From: Pseudorhodobacter turbinis
GTDB taxonomy: Bacteria; Pseudomonadota; Alphaproteobacteria; Rhodobacterales; Rhodobacteraceae
Reading direction: 5' to 3'
Length of the DNA: 64,000 nucleotides
Assembly (NCBI RefSeq): GCF_005234135.1
Contig: NZ_CP039965.1
Coordinates: 620,001-684,000 of the forward strand
Under the pieces are notes generated by a model. It did not search any database. It had not been told where the DNA came from and was given only the letters and a program-made list of their open reading frames with translations. The translations under genes and the position numbers were made by a program. Of the stretch, positions 17,145 to 26,805 are shown piece by piece. Numbering within the stretch: position 1 is the first letter of the stretch; each line of letters opens with the position of its first letter.

Positions 17145-18140
17145 ATGAGCCTCATGAAACATTTCGCCGCGGCCACTGCGACCATCGCCCTGACTGCAGG
17201 CGCGGCTTTGGCCGATCCGGCACTGATCTTCGACCTCGGAGGCAAATTCGACAAATCCTTCAACGAATCCGCCTATGAGGGCGCGCAGCGTTGGGCCAAG
17301 GAAACCGGCGGCTCTTATAAAGAGCTGGAGATGCAATCCGAAGCACAGCGTGAACAATTCGTACGTCGCATGGCCGAAACCGGTGCCAATCCGATCGTCG
17401 TCATGTCCTTTTCGAACATTGAGACGTTGAACACCGTCGCCCCGGATTTTCCCGACACCAAATTCGTGCTGATCGATGGCGTGGTCGAACAACCCAATGT
17501 GCGCTCTGTGATGTTTGCCGAACATGAGGGTTCATACCTTGTGGGGATGCTGGCGGCGATGGCATCCGAGTCCAACACTGTCGGCTTTATCGGCGGCATG
17601 GATATCCCGTTGATCCGCCAGTTCGGCTGCGGCTATGCGCAAGGCGTGAAGGCCGTGATACCCGATGCGACCGTCATCGCCAATATGACCGGCAACACCG
17701 GTGCGGCATGGAATGACCCGGTAAAGGGCGGCGAATTGGCGAAATCGCAGATCAGCCAAGGCGCGGATGTGATTTTTGCAGCAGCGGGCGGCACCGGCAT
17801 GGGTGTTTTGCAAGCGGCAGCGGATGCTGACATCCTGTCCATCGGCGTTGACAGCAACCAAAATCACCTGCACCCCGGCAAGGTTCTGACATCCATGCTC
17901 AAGCGGGTTGATAACGCGGTTTATGAAGCCTTCAAGGCTGGTGACGCAGTGGAAACCGGCGCGGTCAATATGAACCTTGCGGCCCAAGGTGTCGGCTATG
18001 CGCTGGACGAAAACAACAAAGACCTGATCTCCGAGGACATGATGACCGCCGTGGATGCCGCCGCCGCCAAAATCGCATCGGGTGAGCTGATCGTCCACGA
18101 CTACTACACCGACAATACCTGCCCCGCCGTTTCGTTCTAA
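17145..18140 (+). CDS. BMP-family ABC transporter substrate-binding lipoprotein/periplasmic protein (nucleoside type)
   Basis: A 331-residue binding protein of the BMP/PnrA family, which binds purine nucleosides. A signal peptide spans about residues 1-23, with a cleavage region AGAALA; there is no lipobox Cys, so it is probably a free periplasmic protein. Motifs: IFDLGGKFDKSFNE at the mature N-terminus and IGGMDIPLIRQFGCGYAQG near 150. The ATG at 17145 follows CGGGAG. It heads a four-gene operon with the ATPase starting 2 bases after its stop. A 12-base palindrome TAGCGCGTGCTA at 17019-17030 lies upstream, function unknown. Confidence 0.9.
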   Translation: MSLMKHFAAATATIALTAGAALADPALIFDLGGKFDKSFNESAYEGAQRWAKETGGSYKELEMQSEAQREQFVRRMAETGANPIVVMSFSNIETLNTVAPDFPDTKFVLIDGVVEQPNVRSVMFAEHEGSYLVGMLAAMASESNTVGFIGGMDIPLIRQFGCGYAQGVKAVIPDATVIANMTGNTGAAWNDPVKGGELAKSQISQGADVIFAAAGGTGMGVLQAAADADILSIGVDSNQNHLHPGKVLTSMLKRVDNAVYEAFKAGDAVETGAVNMNLAAQGVGYALDENNKDLISEDMMTAVDAAAAKIASGELIVHDYYTDNTCPAVSF

Positions 18141-18142
18141 GA

Positions 18143-19711
18143 ATGGCAGCAGTGGAATCCTCGGGGCGGCAGGAAATTGCCGCCCCAGCTTCGGCCTCTC
18201 TCGCCATTGAGCTGCGCGGGATATCAAAGGCTTTCGGGCCGGTGCAGGCCAATAAGGACATCTCGATCCAGGTCGCAAAAGGGTCCATCCACGGTATTAT
18301 CGGGGAAAACGGGGCCGGAAAATCGACTTTGATGTCAATCCTTTACGGCTTCTACAAGGCCGACGCCGGAGAAATTTATATCTCGGGCAATCTCACCCCC
18401 ATCCCTGACAGCCAAAGCGCCATTCGCGCAGGTATCGGGATGGTGTTCCAGCACTTCAAACTGGTGCAAAATTTTACAGTTTTGGAAAATGTGATTTTGG
18501 GGGCCGAGGGCGGTGCGCTTTTGCGCGGGGCCATGGCTAAGGCGCGCAAATCGCTGGCCGATCTGGCGCGGGAATATGAGCTTGACGTCGATCCTGATGC
18601 CGTGGTCGAGGATCTTTCCGTTGGCCACCAACAGCGCGTGGAAATCCTCAAGGCGCTGTACCGCCAAGCCGATATTCTGATTCTGGATGAGCCTACAGGC
18701 GTGCTGACCCCTGCCGAGGCAGACCAGTTGTTTCGCATCCTCAACGGGTTGAGAGATCAGGGGAAAACCGTGATCCTGATCACCCACAAACTGCGCGAGA
18801 TCATGGAGATCACCGACACGGTTTCCGTTATGCGCCGCGGCCAGATGACCGCCACCGTGAAAACCGCCGACACCTCACCGGAGGAGCTGGCAGAGCTGAT
18901 GGTCGGGCGCAAGGTTTTACTTTCGGTCGAAAAGGCGCCCGCCACGCCCGGCGAGATGGTGTTGGAGGTGGAAGGCCTGCGGGTGCGCGATGATGCCGGT
19001 GTGGAACGCCTAAAAGGCGTGTCCCTGACCATCCGAGCCGGAGAGATTTTGGGTATTGCCGGTGTTGCGGGCAACGGCCAATCCGAGCTTCTGGAAGTTC
19101 TTGCCGGCATCGCGCGCGGCGAGGGCACCGTGCGGCTGAACGGGCAAGAGATCGCGCTCAATGCCACGGCCGATGGTCAATCCCGCCGCGCGCGTGGCAT
19201 TGCCCATGTGCCCGAGGACCGGCAGCATCTGGGCCTGATCATGGATTTCTCTGCATGGGAAAACGTGGCCTTCGGCTATCACCACGCGCCGGAGTATCAA
19301 CGCTCTGGCTTGCTGATGGACAATGATGCCATCCGCGCCGATACCGTCGACAAGATGGAGCGCTATGACGTGCGCCCGCCGATCCCGACACTGGCCTCAA
19401 AGAACTTTTCCGGCGGGAACCAGCAAAAGCTGGTCGTCGCCCGGGAGATGGACCGCAACCCCGAGTTGTTGCTTGTCGGGCAGCCGACGCGCGGGGTTGA
19501 TATCGGCGCGATTGAATTCATCCACAAACAAATCGTCGCCCTGCGTGATGCCGGCAAAGCGGTGCTTTTGGTTTCGGTCGAGCTGGACGAGATCATGAGC
19601 CTGTCAGACCGGATCGCCGTGATGTTTGACGGGCGGATCATGGGGGAACGGGACCCGAAGATCACGAATGAACGCGAATTAGGCCTGTTGATGGCTGGGG
19701 TGGTAAAATGA
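18143..19711 (+). CDS. ABC transporter ATP-binding protein, double-domain, nucleoside type
   Basis: A 522-residue protein with two ABC domains in tandem, as in sugar- and nucleoside-type importers (YufO/NupA-like). Domain 1 (about 20-255) has Walker A GENGAGKST, a degenerate signature LSVGHQQR and Walker B ILILDEPTGVL. Domain 2 (about 270-515) has a modified Walker A GVAGNGQSE and a signature FSGGNQQK. One intact and one degenerate nucleotide site is usual here. It ends 4 bases inside the first permease gene. Confidence 0.9.
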   Translation: MAAVESSGRQEIAAPASASLAIELRGISKAFGPVQANKDISIQVAKGSIHGIIGENGAGKSTLMSILYGFYKADAGEIYISGNLTPIPDSQSAIRAGIGMVFQHFKLVQNFTVLENVILGAEGGALLRGAMAKARKSLADLAREYELDVDPDAVVEDLSVGHQQRVEILKALYRQADILILDEPTGVLTPAEADQLFRILNGLRDQGKTVILITHKLREIMEITDTVSVMRRGQMTATVKTADTSPEELAELMVGRKVLLSVEKAPATPGEMVLEVEGLRVRDDAGVERLKGVSLTIRAGEILGIAGVAGNGQSELLEVLAGIARGEGTVRLNGQEIALNATADGQSRRARGIAHVPEDRQHLGLIMDFSAWENVAFGYHHAPEYQRSGLLMDNDAIRADTVDKMERYDVRPPIPTLASKNFSGGNQQKLVVAREMDRNPELLLVGQPTRGVDIGAIEFIHKQIVALRDAGKAVLLVSVELDEIMSLSDRIAVMFDGRIMGERDPKITNERELGLLMAGVVK

Positions 19712-20802
19712 CCGCAATGCCGAAATGGGCCGATGCGATTTTGGTGCCGCTGATCAGCCTGCTGATTGCCTTCATCATCTCGGGCCTCGTTATCCTTGCG
19801 ATTGGCGAGGACCCTGTCGCCGCGATGAAACTGATGGTCACGGGGGCGCTCGGCTCTACCTATGGCTGGGGATATACGCTGTATTACGCGACCAATTTCA
19901 TCTTTACCGGCCTTGCTGTTTCGGTCGCATTTCAAGCAGGCTTGTTCAATATCGGCGGTGAGGGGCAAGCCACCCTTGGCGGGCTTGGCGTGGCGCTGGC
20001 CTGCCTTTTCATCCCTTGGCCGCATTGGTCGCTGGCGCTGATTGCGGCGGTTTTTGCCTCGGCACTGTTTGGCGCGGCTTGGGCGGCTATTCCGGCCTAT
20101 TTGCAGGCCAAGCGCGGCAGCCATGTGGTGATTACCACCATCATGTTCAACTTCATCGCCTCGGCCCTTCTGGTCTATTTGTTGGTCAATGTGCTGCGGC
20201 CCGAGGGCGCGCTGGATAGCGCCTCGGCACGGTTTGGCGATGCGATGCGCCTACCGCGGCTGAACGACATTCTGGCGCTGGTAGGCATCCCCTTCAACAA
20301 TCGCAACCCCGCCAATATCAGCCTGCTGATCGCGCTGGCATCATGTGTGGGTGTCTGGTTGCTGATGTGGCGTACGCGGCTCGGCTATCAGCTACGTGCC
20401 TTTGGGAAATCAGAAAAGGCCAGCGTTTACGCGGGGATAAACCCCGTTCGCATGACGATGTATGCCATGCTGATTTCCGGTGGCTTATCGGGGATGATGG
20501 CGATCAACACCGTGATGGGGGAGGCAGGCCGATTGCTCTTGAACTCGGTCGAGGGGGCCGGGTTCATCGGCATCGCCGTGGCCTTGATGGGGCGCAGTCA
20601 CCCGGTCGGCGTGCTTTTGGCCGCGCTTTTGTTCGGGTTCCTCTATCAAGGCGGGGCAGAGCTTGCGCTTTGGACCAGCATCCCGCGAGAGCTGATTATC
20701 GTTATTCAGGCGCTGGTGATCCTGTTTACGGGGGCATTGGATGATATGGTGCGCCGTCCGGTGGCCGGTCTGTTTTTGTTGTTTCAAAAGGGGAAAGCGT
20801 GA
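19708..20802 (+). CDS. Nucleoside-type ABC transporter permease 1
   Basis: A 364-residue inner-membrane permease of the BPD_transp_2 type (YufP/NupB-like). Around eight to ten hydrophobic segments are visible, with NIGGEGQATLGGLG near residue 80 and a conserved loop RTRLGYQLRAFGKSEKASVY near 222-241 that should contact the ATPase. Its start overlaps the ATPase stop by 4 bases and its stop overlaps the second permease start. It works with the BMP binding protein to import nucleosides. Confidence 0.9.
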   Translation: MTAMPKWADAILVPLISLLIAFIISGLVILAIGEDPVAAMKLMVTGALGSTYGWGYTLYYATNFIFTGLAVSVAFQAGLFNIGGEGQATLGGLGVALACLFIPWPHWSLALIAAVFASALFGAAWAAIPAYLQAKRGSHVVITTIMFNFIASALLVYLLVNVLRPEGALDSASARFGDAMRLPRLNDILALVGIPFNNRNPANISLLIALASCVGVWLLMWRTRLGYQLRAFGKSEKASVYAGINPVRMTMYAMLISGGLSGMMAINTVMGEAGRLLLNSVEGAGFIGIAVALMGRSHPVGVLLAALLFGFLYQGGAELALWTSIPRELIIVIQALVILFTGALDDMVRRPVAGLFLLFQKGKA

Positions 20803-21767
20803 TGGATTTCGCAACCCTCATCCAGATTTTGGACAGCTCTATCCGGCTGGCAACACCTTTGCTGTTTGCCTGCCTTGCGGGCCTGTTTTCGGAACGCGCC
20901 GGTGTGTTTGACATCGGGCTAGAGGGCAAGATGCTTGCGGCGGCCTTTCTGTCAGGGTCGGTGGCGGCGGTGACCGGCTCGGTCTGGCTGGGCGTTCTGG
21001 CCGGTATCTTTGCCTCGCTTTTGATGGCGGGGATACACGGGCTGGCGGCGATCACCTTTCGCGGCAACCAGCTTATTTCCGGCGTTGCGATCAACTTTCT
21101 GGCCTCTGGCCTGACTGTTCTGCTGGGGCAGAATTGGTTTGGCCTAGGGGGGCGGACACCGGCGCTGACTGGCGATGCCCGTTTTGGCCCAATCACACTG
21201 CCTTTTGCCGATGTAATTGCACCGCTACCCTTCATCGGGCCAATCTATGCCGAGATGATCTCCGGCCACAGCGCGCTGGTCTATATTGCCATCGCCTGTG
21301 TGCCCGCCTCGGCTTGGCTGTTGTACCGTACGCGGTTCGGCCTGCGGCTGCGCGCCGTGGGGGAAAACCCGGCGGCGGTGGATACCGCAGGGGTGTCTGT
21401 CACCGGCATCCGCTATGCGGCGGTGGCGATTTGCGGTGTGCTTTGCGGTTTAGCGGGGGCCTATCTTGCGCTGGGGCTGGCGGCAGGCTTTGGCAAAGAG
21501 ATGACGGCGGGGCGCGGTTATATCGCCTTGGCTGCGTTGATCTTTGCCAAATGGCGGCCGTGGTATGCCTTGGGTGCGACCCTGCTTTTCGGGTTTCTGG
21601 AGGCAGTCGGCAACCGTTTCCCAAGCATCGAGTTCGGCGTCATCACTTTGCCCGCGCAATTCATGCAAGCCCTGCCTTATGTGCTGACCGTGGTGATCCT
21701 TGCAGGCTTTATCGGCAAGGCCACCCCGCCCCGCGCCGGCGGAGAGCCCTATATCAAAGAGCGATGA
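20802..21767 (+). CDS. Nucleoside-type ABC transporter permease 2
   Basis: A 321-residue inner-membrane permease, the second of the pair (YufQ/NupC-like). Motifs: DIGLEGKMLAAAF near residue 35 and RTRFGLRLRAVGENPAAVDT near 175-194, the coupling region. The frame allows a GTG one codon earlier (20799), but the ATG at 20802, with AAAAGGGG upstream and a one-base overlap with the previous stop, is preferred. It completes the importer; no nucleoside hydrolase or phosphorylase gene follows. Confidence 0.9.
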   Translation: MDFATLIQILDSSIRLATPLLFACLAGLFSERAGVFDIGLEGKMLAAAFLSGSVAAVTGSVWLGVLAGIFASLLMAGIHGLAAITFRGNQLISGVAINFLASGLTVLLGQNWFGLGGRTPALTGDARFGPITLPFADVIAPLPFIGPIYAEMISGHSALVYIAIACVPASAWLLYRTRFGLRLRAVGENPAAVDTAGVSVTGIRYAAVAICGVLCGLAGAYLALGLAAGFGKEMTAGRGYIALAALIFAKWRPWYALGATLLFGFLEAVGNRFPSIEFGVITLPAQFMQALPYVLTVVILAGFIGKATPPRAGGEPYIKER

Positions 21768-21939
21768 ACCCGCGATTGTATTTGCGTGGGCAAAAATCCG
21801 ACACGCCGGATCAAAGCAACAATTCATTTGCACGGGGGTTTGACATCCCCCCCTAAGCAGCGCAATCCTTGGAAACTACTGACCCGCCCTTCGCCGCGCG
21901 CCCGTAACGCCGCCCCTGCCACCTCTGCCCGAGCATGAT

Positions 21940-22860
21940 ATGCAGCTTTACCTGCCAATCGCAGAACTATCCGTAAACGCTCTCGTCCTGTTTGGCTTGG
22001 GCGGGATTGTTGGGGTGTTGTCAGGTATGTTCGGGGTTGGCGGTGGTTTTATCATCACGCCATTGCTGTTTTTTATGGGTATCCCGCCGGCCGTTGCCGT
22101 GGCGACGGGGGCGAACCTTGTGGTTGCCTCCTCTGTCTCGGGGGTGTTGGCGCAGCTCAAACGCAAGGCCGTGGATTTCCGCATGGGGATGGTGCTGCTT
22201 GCCGGTGGTCTGGCGGGGTCTGCGCTTGGGATTTGGGTATTTGCATGGCTCACGACCTTGGGCCAGATCGACCTTTTTGTGCAGCTTTCCTATGTGCTGT
22301 TTTTGGGTCTGATCGGTGCCATGATGTTCAAGGAAAGCCTTGGCGCCTTGCTGCGCGCCCGCAAACCTAATGCCCCGATCCGGCGTTCCCACGTGCATTA
22401 TTCGGTCCACAAGCTGCCGCTGAAGATGAAATTTCGGGCCTCAGGGCTGTATATTTCGGTCATTCCGCCCTTGGTGGCAGGGGCTGCGGTCGGGTTTTTA
22501 TCGGCGATCATGGGCGTTGGCGGCGGTTTTATCATGGTGCCTGCCATGATTTACCTACTGGGTATGCCCACCAAGGTCGTCGTCGGCACCTCGCTGTTTC
22601 AGGTGCTTTTCGTGACCGCCTTTACCACCGTCATGCATGCCGTCACCAGCCAGACGGTTGATATGGTGCTGGCCCTGCTGCTGATCCTCGGCGGGGTTGT
22701 TGGCGCGCAGATCGGATCGCGGATCGGGTTGATGCTACGGGCTGAACAATTGCGCATTTTGCTGGCGCTGATGGTGCTGGCCGTGTGCCTGCGCATAGCT
22801 CTTGGCCTGCTTCTTACCCCGGATGAGCTATACTCCATCGCGCCGGGGAGGTTCCCATGA
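21940..22860 (+). CDS. TauE/SafE family sulfite/anion exporter
   Basis: A 306-residue inner-membrane protein with about eight hydrophobic segments in two homologous halves. Each half opens with the family's glycine-rich motif: GMFGVGGGFIITPLL near residue 29 and AIMGVGGGFIMVPAM near 190. TauE/SafE proteins export sulfite, sulfoacetate or related C2 anions. The last codons overlap the TIGR02186 gene by 4 bases, so the two are coupled. The pairing is common in Rhodobacterales, but the exported anion is not established from the sequence. Confidence 0.85.
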   Translation: MQLYLPIAELSVNALVLFGLGGIVGVLSGMFGVGGGFIITPLLFFMGIPPAVAVATGANLVVASSVSGVLAQLKRKAVDFRMGMVLLAGGLAGSALGIWVFAWLTTLGQIDLFVQLSYVLFLGLIGAMMFKESLGALLRARKPNAPIRRSHVHYSVHKLPLKMKFRASGLYISVIPPLVAGAAVGFLSAIMGVGGGFIMVPAMIYLLGMPTKVVVGTSLFQVLFVTAFTTVMHAVTSQTVDMVLALLLILGGVVGAQIGSRIGLMLRAEQLRILLALMVLAVCLRIALGLLLTPDELYSIAPGRFP

Positions 22861-23639
22861 AGCTGCACGCGCTCTTGTGCCTGTTTGCGATGTCGCTGCC
22901 GTTGCAGGCCGCCGACGACCCCGTGGGTACCGGTGAGACGATCGTCGCCGGCCTAAGCCAGAACCTTGTGGCGATCACGGCCAATTTCACCGGCTCCGAG
23001 ATTTTGATCTATGGCGCGGTACGGCGGGAGGTGCCTATTCCCAGCGGTTCGCCGTTGCAGGTGATTGCCACTGTCCAAGGCCCCTCTGGCCCGCTGACGG
23101 TGCGGCGCAAGGAGCGGCGGTTTGGCATCTGGATGAATGTGGATTCGGTGACCATCGGCCGTGCGCCCAGCTTTTATGCTATCGCCTCCTCTGCCCCGCT
23201 GTCCGAGGCCCTGTCAGCGACCGAGGATCTGCGCCATCAAATCACAATTCCCAGCGCGATCCGCGCTGTTGGCACCGCAGCCGAGGCCGCCGATGCGCCG
23301 GTATTTCTGGATGCGCTGATCCGGATACGCAAAGAGAACCTCGATTACAGCCTTGCCGAAAGCTCTGTCGATCTTTTGCAATCCACGCTGTTTCGCGCCG
23401 ATGTTGCCCTGCCCGCCAATCTGGTTGAGGGGGAGTATAAGGTGCGTCTGTTCATCACCCGTGACGGCAATGTGGTCGACAAACACGAAGAGATTATCAC
23501 CGTCAACAAAGACGGGTTTGAGCGCTGGATCCACAACCTCGCCCATGAACAACCGCTGATCTACGGGCTCTTGTCGCTGGTTCTGGCGGTTGCCGCGGGC
23601 TGGGGCGCCTCGGCGGCCTTCGGATTGCTGCGCCGCTAA
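22857..23639 (+). CDS. TIGR02186 family membrane-anchored periplasmic protein
   Basis: A 260-residue protein with a signal peptide (about residues 1-18, ending LQAA), a large beta-rich periplasmic domain and one C-terminal membrane segment (about 235-255) ending in Arg-Arg. This matches the alphaproteobacterial family TIGR02186 (Alph_Pro_TM). It is translationally coupled to the TauE/SafE exporter, so an accessory role in that transport is likely but unproven. A strong bidirectional hairpin follows. Confidence 0.8.
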   Translation: MKLHALLCLFAMSLPLQAADDPVGTGETIVAGLSQNLVAITANFTGSEILIYGAVRREVPIPSGSPLQVIATVQGPSGPLTVRRKERRFGIWMNVDSVTIGRAPSFYAIASSAPLSEALSATEDLRHQITIPSAIRAVGTAAEAADAPVFLDALIRIRKENLDYSLAESSVDLLQSTLFRADVALPANLVEGEYKVRLFITRDGNVVDKHEEIITVNKDGFERWIHNLAHEQPLIYGLLSLVLAVAAGWGASAAFGLLRR

Positions 23640-23651
23640 CCCCCCAATGCA

Positions 23652-23682
23652 AAACGGCGCGGAGGATCCCCCCGCGCCGTTT
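23652..23682. terminator. Bidirectional terminator between convergent TIGR02186 and BCCT genes
   Basis: AAACGGCGCGG (23652-23662) pairs with CCGCGCCGTTT (23672-23682), a perfect 11-base stem with flanking A and T runs, placed between two convergent stop codons. Confidence 0.85.
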
Positions 23683-23702
23683 CTTGCTTTATCCCGTAAG
23701 GA

Positions 23703-25361
23703 TCAGGCTTTCACTTCTGCCTGAAGCCCTTTTACGATCGCGTAGCATGCTGCCAAAAGCACGAAGGTGAACGGCAAGCCGGTGGAAACCGCCATGGCCT
23801 GCAAGGCCGCAAGACCGCCGCCCACAAGCAATGCTATCGCAACCAGCCCCTCAAACGACGCCCAAAAGATACGCTGTGGCAAGGGTGCATTCACTTTGCC
23901 CCCGGCTGCAATCGTATCGATCACAAGGCTGCCACTGTCAGAGGAAGTGACGAAGAACACGATCACAAGCACAATCCCGATGACCGAAGTAATCCCCGTC
24001 AGCGGCAGTTGGGTCAACATCTGGAACAGCTTCAGCTCAAGGGCTGCATCCTGCACGCCGGTAAACCCGTCGTTCACCAGTTGCGAAATCCCCGTACCCC
24101 CAAGCGCCGTCATCCACAGCACCGACAGAATGGTCGGCACGATCAACACGGCAATCAGGAACTCACGCACGGTCCGGCCACGGCTGACGCGGGCGATAAA
24201 CATGCCAACGAAAGGTGACCAGCTGATCCACCAAGCCCAATAGAACGCCGTCCAGCCCGAGGTGAAGTTCGCATCCTCACGGCCGATCGGGTTGGAAAGT
24301 GCGGGCAGATATTGCAGGTAGGCACCAAGGTTACTGAAGAAGTCCTTGATGATCTGCATTGTCGGGCCAACGATGATGATGAACAGCAGCAAAATGGCTG
24401 CAAGGCCGATATTCAACTCTGACAGGATTTTCACCCCGCCATCAAGACCGCGAACAACAGAGCCAATTGCGATCAGCGTGATGAAGATGATCAGGAAGAT
24501 CAGCATCCCGTTCGAGGTGCCAAAGCCAAAGAGGAAATCAAGCCCGGCTGCCGCTTGCTGCGCGCCAATCCCAAGGGACGTCGCAAGACCGAAGATGGTT
24601 GCAAAGACCGCAAGTACATCCACAAGGTGCCCCGGCCAGCCCCAAACCTTTTCCCCGAAGATCGGGTAAAAGCAGCTACGCAAGGTCAATGGAAGGCCCT
24701 TGTTATAGGCGAAAAGCGATAGGGCCAGTGCCACAACCGCATAGATCGCCCAAGGGTGCAGGCCCCAGTGGAAGATGGTCGCGGCCATGCCCAGACGGCG
24801 CGCGCCGTCGACATCGCCCGCAGCCCCGCCAAGCGGCGCCCAGTCGGTGCGCAGGCCATCCTCGCCGATGGTCACACCGCCGAATGCGCTGGAGTAATGC
24901 GACATCGGCTCTGATACACCGTAGAACATCAGGCCAATGCCCATGCCCGCCGCAAACAGCATCGCGAACCAACCTGCATAGCCGTAATCCGGCGTGGCCA
25001 GCGGACCACCCAAACGAACTTTACCCAAAGGCGATACGATCAAATAGAGGCACAGCAGCACAAACACATTGCCCGATGCGATGAAGAACCAGTCAAGATT
25101 GGTCGTCAGCGTATTGCGCAGCGAGGTGAATACCGGCTCCAGCTCTGTCTGAAAGATGATCGTGCACACGGTGAACAAGACGATCATAAGTGCCGAGAGC
25201 GGGAAGACCGGATTATGGATATCAAACGCGAAAAAGCGTTCACCGGCGACGTTATCCTGACCGATCTCAAAATCGGTTTCGATAATTTCAGTCACGCCTT
25301 CCGGTTCGGGAATGGGCTCAATTTCGGGAGTGTTGTCTGGGTCGTCTTGAACTGACGTCAT
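23703..25361 (-). CDS. BCCT family betaine/carnitine/choline-type transporter
   Basis: A 552-residue inner-membrane carrier with 12 expected helices. The BCCT core motifs are GMGIGLMFYGVSEPM near residue 140, FHWGLHPWAIYAV near 200 and FYWAWWISWSPFVGMFIARV near 350. The aromatic cage residues fit uptake of glycine betaine, DMSP or similar onium compounds, coupled to sodium. I placed the start at ATG 25361, where GGAAG precedes it; the longer open frame would run into the MATE gene. The N-terminus is acidic (many Glu and Asp before residue 40). Substrate is not resolved. Confidence 0.88.
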   Translation of the reverse strand: MTSVQDDPDNTPEIEPIPEPEGVTEIIETDFEIGQDNVAGERFFAFDIHNPVFPLSALMIVLFTVCTIIFQTELEPVFTSLRNTLTTNLDWFFIASGNVFVLLCLYLIVSPLGKVRLGGPLATPDYGYAGWFAMLFAAGMGIGLMFYGVSEPMSHYSSAFGGVTIGEDGLRTDWAPLGGAAGDVDGARRLGMAATIFHWGLHPWAIYAVVALALSLFAYNKGLPLTLRSCFYPIFGEKVWGWPGHLVDVLAVFATIFGLATSLGIGAQQAAAGLDFLFGFGTSNGMLIFLIIFITLIAIGSVVRGLDGGVKILSELNIGLAAILLLFIIIVGPTMQIIKDFFSNLGAYLQYLPALSNPIGREDANFTSGWTAFYWAWWISWSPFVGMFIARVSRGRTVREFLIAVLIVPTILSVLWMTALGGTGISQLVNDGFTGVQDAALELKLFQMLTQLPLTGITSVIGIVLVIVFFVTSSDSGSLVIDTIAAGGKVNAPLPQRIFWASFEGLVAIALLVGGGLAALQAMAVSTGLPFTFVLLAACYAIVKGLQAEVKA

Positions 25362-25483
25362 CGCAACTTCCTTTTCTGTTAACGTTCCATCTGGCAGCTT
25401 GAACGGCCCACCCTGTTGCGTTCGGGCGAAATACGACTGCTCTTTTTCATTTTGCGGCCTTTTGCCACGGTTCGCTACAGAAT

Positions 25484-26794
25484 TTAACCCCCAACGGCCT
25501 TTTCTTCGACCAATGGCCATTTGCGCCACATCGTAACGCCCCGCACGATATTAAGCACCATCAGCGCCGCCCACAGTCCGTGATTGCCCCAAAGCGGCAC
25601 CAAAACCGCCAGCGCCACCCCGTAAGCGGCAACCGAAACCAGCATCGCCTGGCGCATTTCCCGCGTCAGGGTGGCACCGATAAAAATGCCGTCCAGCATC
25701 CAAGCCGCCACGCCCAGAACCGGTGCCAGCACCAGCCACGGCAAGAACTCGCGCGCTACAAGGCGTACTTCGGGGGCGGTGGTCATCACATCGATCAGGG
25801 CGGGACCGGTCACAAGATAGACCAGCGACAGCGCCAGAACCGATCCCACCCCCCATTGCGAACTGACCAATGAGGCCCGCCGCGCCGCCTTGACCGAGCG
25901 CGCGCCAACAGCCTGACCCACCAGCGCCTCGGCAGCAAAGGCAAAACCGTCAAGGAAAAACGCCGCAATCGTCAAGAACTGCATCAGCACCTGATTGGCG
26001 GCCAAGGTTACATCCCCAAGGCCCGCGCCAAGAAACAGAAAGCTGGTAAAGCTGATTTGCAACAAGATGGACCGGATCATGATATCGCCATTCACCGACG
26101 CCATATGCCGCAAGGCCGCGCTATCGCGAAGCCGCGCCATGGCGGGGGCGAGGGCGGCCCCAAAGGCGCTGCGGCACAGCCAAAGACCAAAGGTAAGGCC
26201 CGTCCATTCCGCAATCAGCGTGGCAATCGCCACCCCTTCAACGCCCCAACCAAGGCCAAGCACAAACCACAGGTCCAGCGCGATATTCACCCCGTTGATC
26301 CAGATCTGCAAGATCAGCACCGCCTTTGTGCGTTCGGTCGCGATCAGCCAGCCGGTCACGGCATAAAGCGCAATCGTGGCCGGCGCGCCCCAAATCCGCA
26401 GCTGCAGATAGCTTTGCGTCAGGCTTTCGACATCCATACTCCCGGGTGAAAGCCAAAGCGCGCCATGAAACAGCGGCCATTGCACAAGGATAAAGAACAC
26501 CCCCGCCGCCCCGCCGATCATCAGCGCACGCAACAAGATCGCCGTCACCTCGGCGGTATTGCCCGCACCAAGCGCTTGTGAGGTCAGCCCCGTGGTGCCC
26601 ATCCGCAAAAAGCCAAAGATCCAATAGACCGACGACAGGATGATCGCCCCCAGCCCCACTGCCCCGATAGGTGCCGCCAGCCCGATCTGCCCAACCACGG
26701 CCGTATCGACCGCCCCCAGCAATGGCACGGTGACATTCGCCAGCACAATCGGCACGGCAACCCGCATGACGCGGGCATGGGTTATCACCTGCAT
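25484..26794 (-). CDS. MATE family efflux transporter (DinF-like)
   Basis: A 436-residue inner-membrane protein with about 12 hydrophobic segments in two six-helix halves. Conserved features are VPIVLANVTVPLLGAVDTAVVGQIG in the first helix region (residues about 14-38) and LDGFAFAAEALVGQAVGA near 275. MATE proteins export drugs or metabolites using Na+ or H+. It begins 11 bases after the end of the upstream thioesterase and is probably the third gene of that operon. Substrate unknown. Confidence 0.87.
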   Translation of the reverse strand: MQVITHARVMRVAVPIVLANVTVPLLGAVDTAVVGQIGLAAPIGAVGLGAIILSSVYWIFGFLRMGTTGLTSQALGAGNTAEVTAILLRALMIGGAAGVFFILVQWPLFHGALWLSPGSMDVESLTQSYLQLRIWGAPATIALYAVTGWLIATERTKAVLILQIWINGVNIALDLWFVLGLGWGVEGVAIATLIAEWTGLTFGLWLCRSAFGAALAPAMARLRDSAALRHMASVNGDIMIRSILLQISFTSFLFLGAGLGDVTLAANQVLMQFLTIAAFFLDGFAFAAEALVGQAVGARSVKAARRASLVSSQWGVGSVLALSLVYLVTGPALIDVMTTAPEVRLVAREFLPWLVLAPVLGVAAWMLDGIFIGATLTREMRQAMLVSVAAYGVALAVLVPLWGNHGLWAALMVLNIVRGVTMWRKWPLVEEKAVGG

Positions 26795-26805
26795 CCGCCT
26801 TGGAC

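Noticed and set aside
25361..25529. Upstream extension of the BCCT reading frame
   Set aside because: It runs into the MATE gene and has no ribosome site; ATG 25361 is well supported.
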